A program made the translations under genes and the position numbers. A DNA stretch of 52,562 nucleotides from a virus. The notes under the pieces were generated by a model. That model was not told the DNA's origin. It made no database searches and saw only the letters and a program-made list of their open reading frames with translations. This document shows positions 1 to 7,969 of this stretch, in pieces. The stretch lies in the IMG/VR virus record IMGVR_UViG_3300046557_000850, positions 1-52,562 of that record, one strand, 5' to 3'. Within the stretch, counting starts at the first letter, position 1. Every line of letters begins with the position of its first letter.

Positions 1-993
1 TCACTTCCTGGTGCCGATCTTCGATACTGCGCCGGCAAGATGCTCCGTCACCAGGTGCGCATAGCGCTTCGTTGACGCCGGTGTTTTGTGCCCGAGGACT
101 CCGCCGACGGTGTACAGGTCAACTCCCGCATTGATCATCTCAGAAGCCGCGCTGTGCCTCAGGTCGTGGAATCGCATCTCCGGGTATCCCACCTTCATGC
201 GAGTCTTGCGCCATTCGTATTTCAGTTTGTTCGCATTGATCGTGAACGGCACGCGGCGAGCGATGACTGCGATTTTCCGATGAATTGGCACAATGCGCGG
301 CCGCCCATTTTTCGTTGTCGCGAGTGAGAATCCGTCCCGCGTGACCCTGGCGCGCAAGATCTCGCTCAGTCGCATGCCTGAGTAGAACGCAACCCTGATA
401 GCCGCGCGAGCTTCACGGTGTGTGCACATCTTGGCCAGCATGAGCATTTCGCGTCGAATTTTATAGTCATGGCGTTCGTTGGCGATTTTCGGGATCACTA
501 GCTTCCCAGTCTCGTCGTGCTCGATCTTCCCTTTTGCGTAGGCGTATTTGATCGCGGCCCGGATGTACCCAATTGTGTTGCTGATGGTCTTGTCACTCAT
601 CGCCCTTTTCCGCCGACCCTCTCGATCGACGGTCGCGCGCATATAGCCGGTGAAATTCAGAGACCAATCGTAAAGCTTAAGGGCATCCTGATTTTCATAC
701 TCAGGGGCATACTTATCCAGCACGCGAATGCGCGTCTCAAGGTCTTTCCAATGGGCGCCCTCGTCCTCGATGTGGACTCGAACGCACTCCCCAATCGTTA
801 CGATCTGCTTCCTGACGCCAGTTTCTACCGCGTAGACCTCGGCGTCCCACGCCCGTCCGAGCTTGTCAGCTTCTGCCGCAGAAATTCCCGCAGGGAGGAG
901 TTTGGTTTTGCGGATACGCTTGTCCTCAATGATGCGTTCGAACGTCCAGCGGTAACGCCGGCGGCCGGCCTTTGTAATGGTTTCGATTGGCAT
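1..993 (-). CDS. int: Tyrosine-type phage integrase
   Basis: A 330-residue tyrosine recombinase that would catalyse integration and excision at attP/attB. The catalytic set is complete: R208 in SGMRLSEIL, H276 and R279 in FHDLRHSA, H302 in LGH, and the nucleophile Y311. Residues 1-60 look like an arm-type DNA-binding domain, and 65-170 like the SAM-like core-binding domain. It is the last gene of the leftward early operon and points out of the prophage, the usual place next to attL. The tRNA-selC fragment at the far end identifies the probable target. The start overlaps the upstream excisionase-like gene by 169 bases, which is long, but the N-terminal residues look genuinely coding. Confidence 0.96.
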   Translation of the reverse strand: MPIETITKAGRRRYRWTFERIIEDKRIRKTKLLPAGISAAEADKLGRAWDAEVYAVETGVRKQIVTIGECVRVHIEDEGAHWKDLETRIRVLDKYAPEYENQDALKLYDWSLNFTGYMRATVDREGRRKRAMSDKTISNTIGYIRAAIKYAYAKGKIEHDETGKLVIPKIANERHDYKIRREMLMLAKMCTHREARAAIRVAFYSGMRLSEILRARVTRDGFSLATTKNGRPRIVPIHRKIAVIARRVPFTINANKLKYEWRKTRMKVGYPEMRFHDLRHSAASEMINAGVDLYTVGGVLGHKTPASTKRYAHLVTEHLAGAVSKIGTRK

Positions 994-1178
994 GATGCGA
1001 GAAATTTATAGAGCGATTCGAGTTCGTAGACGTGCGTTTTGTGACCGAGTTTGTAGCGTTGGATGATCTCGCCGGCTCGGTCCATCCGGCTGATCGCGTA
1101 GCGGGGCACGCCAAGAATCTTGGCGGCCTCCGTTGCGCTTACTCGCTTGCCATTCGCAAGGTCCATTTCATACCCCAC
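825..1178 (-). CDS. Small helix-turn-helix protein, excisionase-like
   Basis: 117 residues. Residues 1-62 (through VSATEAAKILGVPRYAISRM and the following EIIQRYKLGHKTHVYELESLYKFL) look like a MerR/Xis-type winged helix-turn-helix, which suits a recombination directionality factor. It lies directly upstream of the integrase on the same strand, the classic xis-int order. The C-terminal 55 residues overlap the integrase start and are low in complexity (Ser, Arg, Thr), so only the N-terminal domain is convincing. It could instead be a plain transcriptional regulator of int. Confidence 0.6.
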   Translation of the reverse strand: MGYEMDLANGKRVSATEAAKILGVPRYAISRMDRAGEIIQRYKLGHKTHVYELESLYKFLASCQSKPLQRPAAGVTAGRSNASLRTSVSAKPNSSLREFLRQKLTSSDGRGTPRSTR

Positions 1179-1217
1179 TGTTTGCGCGTTATTTCTAGAA
1201 TTCGTTGTGCTGCTGCA

Positions 1218-1230
1218 GTCATGCTAGGAT
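1218..1230 (+). promoter_or_regulatory. Extended -10-like promoter motif, copy 1
   Basis: The 13-mer GTCATGCTAGGAT lies 27 bases upstream of the start at 1257. It contains TGCTAGGAT, a possible extended -10 (TGn followed by a degenerate hexamer). The same 13-mer recurs at 7020-7032 ahead of the only other rightward gene embedded in the leftward operon. The promoter role is inferred from this repetition and placement. Confidence 0.45.
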
Positions 1231-1256
1231 TGGCCGAACATAGCGCGGAGACTGCC

Positions 1257-1451
1257 ATGGCCACCTGTCCGTACTGCGATCAGATATTCACGCAACTCAC
1301 GATCGAACCCATGATCGGCCAAGTCCCTGTGGGACAGCAGTGGCGGTGCTTGGTCTTCAAATGTCCATGGTGCGACAAGGCGATAGGCGCAGACATCGAC
1401 TTGACGGCGGTTCGCCAAGATATTTTTGACGCCATCAATGCCCGCAGGTAG
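1257..1451 (+). CDS. Small zinc-ribbon protein
   Basis: 64 residues with two CxxC pairs (CPYC at 4-7 and CPWC at 36-39), probably one zinc-ribbon knuckle. The ATG at 1257 is preceded by GCGGAG at a good distance. It is transcribed rightward, against the surrounding early operon, from its own likely promoter at 1218-1230. Its function is unknown. Such isolated, oppositely oriented small genes in prophages are often expressed from the lysogen, but that is inference here. Confidence 0.6.
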   Translation: MATCPYCDQIFTQLTIEPMIGQVPVGQQWRCLVFKCPWCDKAIGADIDLTAVRQDIFDAINARR

Positions 1452-1471
1452 CGGCCTTTTCTGTGTGCGCG

Positions 1472-1849
1472 TCATCCCTCTCGCGCCTGCTGTTTAGCCA
1501 GAGCGGCGAGAAGGGTGGCGACCTCCCCGGGATTCTCATTGCGCCATTCTTGCCAGCTTTCGTCGGTCAGCTTCCATTTAATCCACTTCGAATGATCCGG
1601 CTTCGCGTCAAACGGCTTGCGGTGCTTAGCGCAGCGATCGCACAATTGCGGGCCGAACGCAGAACACGTGAGGTGCCGGCCGCAGAAGTAGAGGCCGCAG
1701 CCGCGCTCACCGCCGTACGGCTCGCCACCACAGACATACGCCAAGCCGCGATGGATCTCGGTATTGCAATCTGGGTGATCGCAGGTGGCCGGCACGCCGT
1801 AGCCGATGTCGCGATTCCAGTTGCTATCGAATCCGATGCTCCAGCCCAT
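1472..1849 (-). CDS. Conserved phage protein with Cys/His clusters
   Basis: 125 residues. The N-terminus (MGWSIGFDSNWNRDIGYGVP) is followed by several Cys/His pairs (CDHPDC, CGRHLTC, CDRCAKH), suggesting two structural zinc sites. The ATG at 1849 follows GGAGGCGCG and overlaps the stop of the upstream gene, implying translational coupling. A GTG one codon earlier is the alternative start. The function is not known. It resembles proteins I associate with early regions of Burkholderia phages, from memory and not from a search. Confidence 0.75.
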   Translation of the reverse strand: MGWSIGFDSNWNRDIGYGVPATCDHPDCNTEIHRGLAYVCGGEPYGGERGCGLYFCGRHLTCSAFGPQLCDRCAKHRKPFDAKPDHSKWIKWKLTDESWQEWRNENPGEVATLLAALAKQQAREG

Positions 1850-2790
1850 CACGCGCCTCCAGATAGGTGATCAGCGATCGCCTGCAGGCGATCCCAGCGC
1901 GGCTTGTCAGATTCGCTGCACGTGTTTCGCGACGACCCCAGAAAGGTTTGCTCGGCCTCAATGTCAGCGATCATCTTTGTGGTATCGGCCGGTTGCACTG
2001 CCTGCGTCGCCGCAGCTTGCGGGGATGCGGCGCGGGCCGAAACCAGCCGTTCTTTTTCTTCCACGCATGCGTTCGTTGCAAGATTGACGGCGGATAGCAT
2101 CAGGGCGTCAGTCAGGAAGCACAGATCATGCTCCGCGATAGCGCGCAGCGCGAACTTCGCGCCTTCGGCCCACGCGTCAACGTCGAGCCCCGCCGGCTCA
2201 CCGTCCAGCACCACGGCGGATTGCTCGCCACACTCCGTACATACGCTGTCCGAACGCACGTAGTCGTGCGCGCATGCCTCGCCAGCTTTCGCGGGCTGGG
2301 TGGACTGAGGGGCGGCTTCAAGTGCCGTCTTTGCGTCGGTCAGAACGTCGCGGACGACAGTGCTCTGCGTCCAGTGAGGCTCGCCTTCTTCGTCGCGCGT
2401 GCATCGCATCTGTTGGTCGCAGTGGAACAACTCGACGTAGAGGCGCCGGCACAGTTCGCGCCACGCCACCGACTCCCCCGATTGCGCTGGCGCGGCAGCT
2501 GAGGCGGCGAGCATGGCGCGGACGATGTGCATCCATTCGCCCTTGGGCTTCTCGCGGGCGATGTGATAAAGCTCGATCATGTCGGCTTTCGAAAGCGCTT
2601 CACGTTCGTTGCAATTCTCAACCGCCTCGGCAGGTTTGCTTGCAGATAGCAGGGCGATGGCGAAGTCAACGACCATAGCCCCGAATTCATTGCGGTCAAG
2701 GTATGTGCCGTTCGCGCGCTTCCAGACTTCGTTAATCTGCTCATATGTCGGTTGCATCATCGCTCCGAGCTGGTTAAAGGTGGATGTCAT
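1849..2790 (-). CDS. Hypothetical phage protein, 313 aa
   Basis: Soluble, mixed-charge protein with no recognised domain. Residues 12-60 form an amphipathic stretch (YEQINEVWKRANG onward), the middle is Ala-rich, and there is a Cys cluster near 170-185 (CAHDYVRSDSVCTECG) that may bind zinc. It is a middle gene of the leftward early operon, with four-base ATGA-type overlaps to both neighbours. The repetitive Ala/Pro linkers suggest a mosaic of short early-phage modules joined together. No function can be assigned. Confidence 0.7.
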   Translation of the reverse strand: MTSTFNQLGAMMQPTYEQINEVWKRANGTYLDRNEFGAMVVDFAIALLSASKPAEAVENCNEREALSKADMIELYHIAREKPKGEWMHIVRAMLAASAAAPAQSGESVAWRELCRRLYVELFHCDQQMRCTRDEEGEPHWTQSTVVRDVLTDAKTALEAAPQSTQPAKAGEACAHDYVRSDSVCTECGEQSAVVLDGEPAGLDVDAWAEGAKFALRAIAEHDLCFLTDALMLSAVNLATNACVEEKERLVSARAASPQAAATQAVQPADTTKMIADIEAEQTFLGSSRNTCSESDKPRWDRLQAIADHLSGGA

Positions 2791-3095
2791 TGCGGTGCCT
2801 CAATTCGATAGGCGCGGAAGTCTTCGCTGCCTGTCTCGATGTGTTCGAGATTTCCGACGCGGTTTGTCTTAAACATACCCATCGGCAAAAACACGCGCTC
2901 GAACTGTCCATGCCACTTTCCAAGATCGGTTAGCTCACCCTTGCTGAACCTTGTCGGCCCACACGCGCTGCAAAGGTGTTTGCCTTCTCGGTCTTTAATA
3001 CCAGTCCAGTCGAACCATTTGGCGGGAATACGTGGCTGCATTCCCAAAGCCGTGTTCTCGCAGCATCCGCAGTGCTGGCATTGGTAGAGGCTCAC
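2787..3095 (-). CDS. Small zinc-finger-like phage protein
   Basis: 102 residues beginning at a GTG that overlaps the upstream stop (GTGA). It has an N-terminal Cys cluster (CQHCGCC) and a second CSACG near residues 43-47, consistent with one four-Cys zinc site. The rest is polar with no membrane segment. It is part of the tightly packed leftward early operon. The function is unknown. Confidence 0.65.
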   Translation of the reverse strand: MSLYQCQHCGCCENTALGMQPRIPAKWFDWTGIKDREGKHLCSACGPTRFSKGELTDLGKWHGQFERVFLPMGMFKTNRVGNLEHIETGSEDFRAYRIEAPQ

Positions 3096-4102
3096 GATTT
3101 TTTCTCCGCGTCAGATGGAGCGGTAGCGGCGAGAGCGGATTCGCCGAGGTCATAGATCACGATTCCGCCGATTTCGAACTCGGTGCGCCAGATCCCATCC
3201 GCCGACCATTCATCATCATCGTGAATATCTTTCTTCACTGCGGCGCGGTAGTCTTCGTCGGCGTCAGCCGGGCTCGTGTAGATCATGCCGAGTACCGCAT
3301 CCAGAAGTTGCTCGCGCTCATTCACGTACGCGGCCTGCGGATGATCCGACTCGCCATAGCCGATGACGATGTAGCGTGCGGAATCCGCGTTCCCGGCGAG
3401 CACGGCATCGTCACCGCTGCGGGCGGCTAGGAGGTTGCGGAGTGCCCATTCGGCTTTTCCGGGTGCATCCATCGTGTAGCCGGGCCGGTCGTCGGGAAGT
3501 TCTTCGAGGAGATCCATTGCAGCGCAAACAGCATCGAAGTTGGTAGAGTCGATCACATGCATGCGCCCGTCATCGCCACAACCCTCCTCGCTGTCGTCTA
3601 GCGCGATGAAGGTCGCTCGCACCGCCTCGATAAGGCTCTTGATGATCGCGACTTGATCCGCCCGCACTGCCTCTGCCTGCTCGGCGGCAGTGGGAGCGAC
3701 GGGTGCGGCGTGGCGGATGATCTCGACGACCATTTCCACGGAATCGATCGGCAGGCCAATGCCGTGCGCCTCGCAGATTTGCACGACGCGGTCGTAGTCG
3801 ATGGGCGCCTGTGCTTCTTCCGTTTGCTCGCGCGCAATCTCCTGCGCGTCCCACGCATCCGCCATGGCGCCGTAGTCGGTGTCATCCCAAACTGCGCCGA
3901 TACCGCCGCACTCGGAACAGCCGCCGCCAAGGTCGCACTTGAGGATTGCGCTGAACGGGTAGTGCCCGACCGGGTGGCCGTCTTCGGTTTCGTGGCAGCC
4001 GTCGCAGGTGCGCCAGAAGCCGTCCCCGTTCTCCAGCACTTCGGCGACGCCCTCCAATTCGACGGGAGCGGTAAGCACTGCGTCTTTAGTGGTCTGATTC
4101 AT
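3092..4102 (-). CDS. Hypothetical acidic phage protein, 336 aa
   Basis: An acidic protein (many Asp and Glu) whose N-terminal third has a Cys-rich segment (TCDGCHETED and CDLGGGCSECGGIG) that could be a DnaJ-like zinc motif. Residues 200-336 contain repeated Asp-rich stretches. The ATG at 4102 has AGGA just upstream; the ATG at 4117 is in frame but lacks a ribosome site. It overlaps the next gene by four bases. It is likely an early accessory protein. No catalytic motif is visible. Confidence 0.65.
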   Translation of the reverse strand: MNQTTKDAVLTAPVELEGVAEVLENGDGFWRTCDGCHETEDGHPVGHYPFSAILKCDLGGGCSECGGIGAVWDDTDYGAMADAWDAQEIAREQTEEAQAPIDYDRVVQICEAHGIGLPIDSVEMVVEIIRHAAPVAPTAAEQAEAVRADQVAIIKSLIEAVRATFIALDDSEEGCGDDGRMHVIDSTNFDAVCAAMDLLEELPDDRPGYTMDAPGKAEWALRNLLAARSGDDAVLAGNADSARYIVIGYGESDHPQAAYVNEREQLLDAVLGMIYTSPADADEDYRAAVKKDIHDDDEWSADGIWRTEFEIGGIVIYDLGESALAATAPSDAEKKS

Positions 4103-4150
4103 GGTGTCCTCACTCATTGTTCGATTGCTTCGCGCGCTGCGCGGATGGGG

Positions 4151-5346
4151 TTAGGCGGCGAACAGGTCGCCTTGGGCAGCGGCGATCCGCTGCTGTTCGG
4201 TGACGGATGCAAGTTCGTGCGTAATGCGCGCGCGGGCAATGTCGACGTATTCCGGCGTCATATCGATGCCGATGAATCGAAACCCTTCGCGCATCGCAGC
4301 CTTGCCCGTGCTCCCGGACCCATGAACGGGTCCAGCACCAGCCCGCCTTGCGGCGCGACCAGGCGGCAGAGATACGCCATCAGGTCGGTTGGCTTTACCG
4401 TCGGATGGAAATTGCCGTTGCGTTCCTGCCAGTCGGCCGTTTCGCGATCGCGCATGGTTGCTTCGGTCTGCACGGCGGGCGTCTCGCTGCCGCCGACGCC
4501 TTCGTTGCGATCGGCGCGCGACGCCTTGGCGCAGTAGAAGAAGCGGGCTGCGGTGCCGGTGTCGAGTCGACGTGCGCCTGGCTTCATGGCGAAGTTCGTG
4601 CCGCCATTGCCGGAATACGTTCGCTCAGCACTCGGCTCCGCGTAGCGCATTGCGCCGTAGACGTTGGCGGTTTTCTTTTCGCCATTGGTCTTTGCATCGG
4701 CCATTTGGCCTGGCGCATCGGGGAATGCCTCGAGTACTTCATCCGAGCCGTCGTGGATCACATTCGCTGGCCAACGGCCGATCCCTTCACCAATACGGCA
4801 GCCGTAAATGTTCAGCGCGCCGGTACCGTGCTCCAGCACGTTTGCCAGCAGTGTGCCGACCATCGGTTTGCGCGCCATGCAGATCGGCTCGTGCGCCGGC
4901 TTGATCGCCGAGCCCCATCCAGCGTGCTCGCCGTGCAGGTTGCGCGACTTGGGGAACCCGCTGCCGTAGATCCACATGATTTGATCGCGCACTTCGAAAC
5001 CGGCATCCTCGATCGCGCAGGTCATGCGGTGATAGGTCCGCGATCCGGCGAAGGCCAACAGGTGTCCGCCCGGCTTGAGTACTCGCAGGCATTCAGCCCA
5101 AAGCTCGACACGTTGCGCAATGTCGCCGCCGTCCCATACCTTGCCCATGAATCCCTTGTCGCCGATGCGGTGCCGTCCGTGCGGCATGTCGGGATTGTTC
5201 GTTCGTGCGTGACCGCCGCGCGAAACTTGCGTCAGGTGGTACGGCGGGTCGGTAACGATGGCATCGATCGACGCATCACCCAGCGATCGCATAACTTCCA
5301 TGCAGTCACCTGTGTGAAGCTCGAACCGTTGCTGTTGCTCGCTCAT
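4151..5346 (-). CDS. DNA methyltransferase (beta class), interrupted by a frameshift
   Basis: The catalytic motif IV TDPPYHL is near residues 32-38 and the AdoMet-binding motif I (LDPFMG) is near the C-terminus. The order IV, recognition region, I is that of beta-class N6-adenine or N4-cytosine methyltransferases. The uninterrupted frame stops at 4258 and turns to nonsense after PFMG. Adding one base in the GGACCC run at 4317-4322 restores PFMGSGSTGKAAMREGF and a normal C-terminus ending at TAA 4153-4151. The intact gene would be 398 residues. As read, motif I is broken and the product probably inactive. The start at 5346 follows GAGGCGAGC. Confidence 0.88.
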
Positions 5347-5433
5347 GCTCGCCTCAATAGAAGGGTTTATTCGTGTGGCGCATAAGCGCCGTTTATTCGT
5401 TTTACAAATACTCGTTGCGCTTACAACCAGCGG

Positions 5434-6366
5434 CTATCCGGTCGGTGTCGCGATCTGCTTTCGCACTGCTGCAGCGGTCGCCTGCGAGCAGCCGAGGAAC
5501 TTCCGAATCTCGATCACGGTGGGTCGCAAAGTGCCGGCGGCGATCGCGGACACGACGCGGGTAACGTCGTCGGGCTGTTCGGTCGCCGGTGACTCAAGCG
5601 CTGCTACTGCGTTACTGGAATCCGTTACTTCTGTGACTGGTTCCGCGTGACTGCCTTGTGTGACGGGCGTTACCGCGATTTCAGTCATGACGGCGGTGCG
5701 CAGCGCGAGCAGCCAGGCGAAGCAGGCGACGGCTTCGAGCACACCAGCGAAGGCGAGCCCTGCAATCAGATCGGCGCGAGCAGCAGTTACGCCAAAGGCG
5801 GTCATTGCACCGGTCACCGGGTCAGCAAGCGCCGCGTCACGAGCGACAGTTGCGCGGTCCTGCGCGGTCTCGATCCGCACTGCCTCGGCCTTCTCGGTAT
5901 CCAGTGCTTCCAGCTTCGCGGCGAGCGTTGCGCGTTCAATGCGCAGGGCGGGGCACGGTTCAGCGCAGCGACGCTCCGTTACTCGCGCCAGTCGCGCTAC
6001 TACGCCGGCGCGGTCACTGGCGATAACGGTCAGGTCACGACCATGGGCGGTAACGACCGGCACCGCTGCGGCGCGCAGCTCGGCTGCATGACGGGAAGCC
6101 GTCACGAAGAAGACTGCATGCCCGTAGCAGGTGGCCGCAATGCATCCGATCCAGAGCAGGGCGCCGACGGCACGCACGCCCCAGCCATGCGACCGAACGA
6201 GCGCGGGCAGCAGATGGGCCGCGACGACCAGAACGACGCCGACAGCGACCCACAGCGCGCGCTCAGCGACGAATCCGCCGCGTTGCAGGCCTGCTTGAAT
6301 GGAGAGGCACGCTGCAGTAACGGTTGCTGCGACTGCGAGTGATGCCGGGAGAGCGCGCGTAGGCAT
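5434..6366 (-). CDS. Membrane protein with a C-terminal helix-turn-helix-like segment
   Basis: 310 residues. Three N-terminal hydrophobic segments (about 8-28, 36-60, 66-92) are followed by a coiled-coil-like Ala/Glu/Arg region (120-180), another hydrophobic segment (about 200-222) and a polar linker. The C-terminus (IEIRKFLGCSQATAAAVRKQ) resembles a helix-turn-helix. It is the second large gene of the early leftward block. A membrane-anchored DNA- or protein-binding role is possible but unproven. The Ala bias makes topology only approximate. Confidence 0.65.
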   Translation of the reverse strand: MPTRALPASLAVAATVTAACLSIQAGLQRGGFVAERALWVAVGVVLVVAAHLLPALVRSHGWGVRAVGALLWIGCIAATCYGHAVFFVTASRHAAELRAAAVPVVTAHGRDLTVIASDRAGVVARLARVTERRCAEPCPALRIERATLAAKLEALDTEKAEAVRIETAQDRATVARDAALADPVTGAMTAFGVTAARADLIAGLAFAGVLEAVACFAWLLALRTAVMTEIAVTPVTQGSHAEPVTEVTDSSNAVAALESPATEQPDDVTRVVSAIAAGTLRPTVIEIRKFLGCSQATAAAVRKQIATPTG

Positions 6367-6368
6367 AA

Positions 6369-6551
6369 TCAGTCGCGCTCCGTGCAGTCCAGAATGACGA
6401 GGCCTTGGCCGCCGGCCTGCACGTCAAATACGGATTCTTCGCATTCGGCCGATGTGCCCTCGTCGGACCAAGCCGTATCCGTGTAAGAGCAGATCACGAC
6501 GTGGTGGGGCGGGAACTTTCCCAGTTCCTCGATCAGTTCAGAGACGGTCAC
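6369..6551 (-). CDS. Small hypothetical phage protein, 60 aa
   Basis: It starts at a GTG (6551) that overlaps the TGA of the preceding gene (GTGA) and reads MTVSELIEELGKFPPHHVVI. The EELGKFPP motif followed by a short beta-rich, acidic stretch is common in small phage proteins. An in-frame open stretch continues upstream to 6914, but that longer frame crosses the C7 tract out of register, so the short form is preferred. Function unknown. Confidence 0.6.
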   Translation of the reverse strand: MTVSELIEELGKFPPHHVVICSYTDTAWSDEGTSAECEESVFDVQAGGQGLVILDCTERD

Positions 6552-6914
6552 GCTGCCTTCCTTGGGTCGTATTCGACCCAGGTGATGATCTCGGTGCCTT
6601 TGATCTTGCCGATCTTGGGCGAGCCCTTCTTGTCGAGCGAAACGCCGCGGCACTTGACGACATACCCCTCGTAGAGCTGGGTCGTTCGAGCGATGGAGAT
6701 CCACTCGTCGCAGAATTGGGGGGGCATCGAATGCGGCGGAAACCTGGACCGGCTTCATCGAAGCAAAGATCTCAGTGGCAACGTCTTCGACGCGCGCGCG
6801 ATACTCCGACTCGGTCGGCATGACCTTTGTCTTCGGGTCGCGGGTCGGGACTCGCTTTTCAGCGCGCTCACGCGCCACAAGCATCGACGATGCGAAAACA
6901 CAAAATGCACTCAT
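6548..6914 (-). CDS. Hypothetical phage protein split at a C7 tract
   Basis: The first part (6914 to about 6725) encodes a short hydrophobic N-terminus then TESEYRARVEDVATEIF and ends at AAFDAP. A run of seven C on the coding strand (6718-6724) then shifts the frame. In the other frame the text continues sensibly as QFCDEWISIARTTQLYEGYV through WVEYDPRKAA and stops at 6548, overlapping the GTG of the next gene. With six C the gene would be a clean 121-residue protein. Alternatively the second part could start alone at the ATG 6727. Slippage, mutation or assembly error are all possible. Confidence 0.6.
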
Positions 6915-7024
6915 GATTCACTCCTAGAGTCTTTGCGGCGCTCTTTGCTGAACAGAAGACCGAGACCGACGCCCGCGGCGGCAGCGCCCAATACCGCGAC
7001 AGCGAACCATTCGAGACCGGTCAT
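6911..7024 (-). CDS. Single-span membrane peptide, 37 aa
   Basis: The ATG at 7024 is preceded by a strong GGAGGGATCCTAGC ribosome site. The peptide is one transmembrane helix (LEWFAVAVLGAAAAGVGLGL) followed by a short basic and polar tail. Its stop overlaps the start of the next gene by four bases (ATGA), supporting translation. Its role is unknown. Confidence 0.6.
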   Translation of the reverse strand: MTGLEWFAVAVLGAAAAGVGLGLLFSKERRKDSRSES

Positions 7025-7032
7025 GCTAGGAT
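7020..7032 (+). promoter_or_regulatory. Extended -10-like promoter motif, copy 2
   Basis: A second exact copy of GTCATGCTAGGAT, 24 bases ahead of the rightward gene at 7056. Its CAT is also the complement of the start codon of the divergent 37-residue gene, so the element sits exactly at the divergence point. See the first copy at 1218-1230. Confidence 0.45.
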
Positions 7033-7055
7033 CCCTCCATCTATCGGGGGCGGTC

Positions 7056-7277
7056 ATGAGCGAACGAGTCATCCAAGACGGGAACCACGAATACAAGGTT
7101 GTCTCTATAGCTTTGACCGACGGCGGCTGGACGACCGCGATCATCCATATCGATCACGGTAGCCATCCGCCTAATGAGACCAGGCTGGATAGCAACCTCG
7201 AACATCCGACTGACGAGGAAGCGCTTGCTGCCGGTGAAATGGTCGTGACCGATATGTGTCGGCGACGCAACAACTAG
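7056..7277 (+). CDS. Small hypothetical protein on the opposite strand
   Basis: 73 residues: MSERVIQDGNHEYKVVSIAL, then a His/Asp-rich middle (IHIDHGSH) and a C-terminal acidic helix. The ATG at 7056 follows a GGGGG run that can act as ribosome site. It runs against the leftward operon and is preceded by the repeated 13-mer at 7020. It shares that layout with the gene at 1257, although the two proteins are unrelated. Confidence 0.55.
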   Translation: MSERVIQDGNHEYKVVSIALTDGGWTTAIIHIDHGSHPPNETRLDSNLEHPTDEEALAAGEMVVTDMCRRRNN

Positions 7278-7279
7278 CC

Positions 7280-7969
7280 TCACGGGGTGCTTCTCCTGAA
7301 CTCGACGACCCAGACCCACGGGTTGGCGTCCCACGAATCGGCGCCGTTGATCGATTCCCAAAGGCAGTGAAACGAACTGCGCGGCGAGTAAGTGCCATCT
7401 ACGCCGCTTCGGCCGTAGGTGCTCCAGAACCCGGCAGGCGTCTTGCCGATGCCTTCGGCAATCGCATCAGCTTCGCTGATGTCCTGCAAGCGCTCGACGC
7501 GCACGCCAGCGACTTCGAGCGTGATGCGGGATGCCCAGCGCGGCATGTGGATGGAAGGACGCCATGGTTCGCCGTCGCGCTCCTGGGTCGCTTGATACTC
7601 GACGCGGCGGCAGTACTCCTGATCCGGCACATATCGGGCGACGCCGAGTTCCATCGACTTGCCCGGCGGATTGATCTCGACAACGCCGCGCCACGTCTCG
7701 CGCACCCACAGACGGTCACCAACCGCGCCGTGCGGGCAGGGCAGCTGATAGTTCGTTTCGTCGCCGCGCAGCGCCCACCAGAATCCAGTATTGGGGTCTT
7801 CGAATCCCCAGCACGTGGGGTCGTTCCAGTCGGCTCCGTTTTTCGGGCCACCGCCAATGAATTCGATACCGCTGCGTTTCGTCACTGCCAAACGTCGCGT
7901 CTGCGTCTTGCTGCCGTCGAGCAGAGCGCGCACCATCGGGCCGCTGAAGAGGATCGGACGTTCTTTCAT
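7280..7969 (-). CDS. ASCH/PUA-like domain phage protein
   Basis: 229 residues starting MKERPILFSGPMVRALLDGS followed by KTQTRR, the typical opening of ASCH-type (PUA-like fold) phage proteins. Later motifs GDRLWVRETW and PRWASRITLEV also fit. ASCH domains are thought to bind RNA or modified nucleic acid; the role in phages is unsettled. The ATG overlaps the upstream stop (ATGA). A 20-residue upstream extension in frame is ignored because it overlaps the preceding gene. Confidence 0.75.
   Translation of the reverse strand: MKERPILFSGPMVRALLDGSKTQTRRLAVTKRSGIEFIGGGPKNGADWNDPTCWGFEDPNTGFWWALRGDETNYQLPCPHGAVGDRLWVRETWRGVVEINPPGKSMELGVARYVPDQEYCRRVEYQATQERDGEPWRPSIHMPRWASRITLEVAGVRVERLQDISEADAIAEGIGKTPAGFWSTYGRSGVDGTYSPRSSFHCLWESINGADSWDANPWVWVVEFRRSTP

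Noticed and set aside
6369-6914. A continuous 181-codon open frame taken as one protein
   Set aside because: Its middle part is out of register with a better frame on the other side of the C7 tract, and its end is a separate gene with a GTG start.
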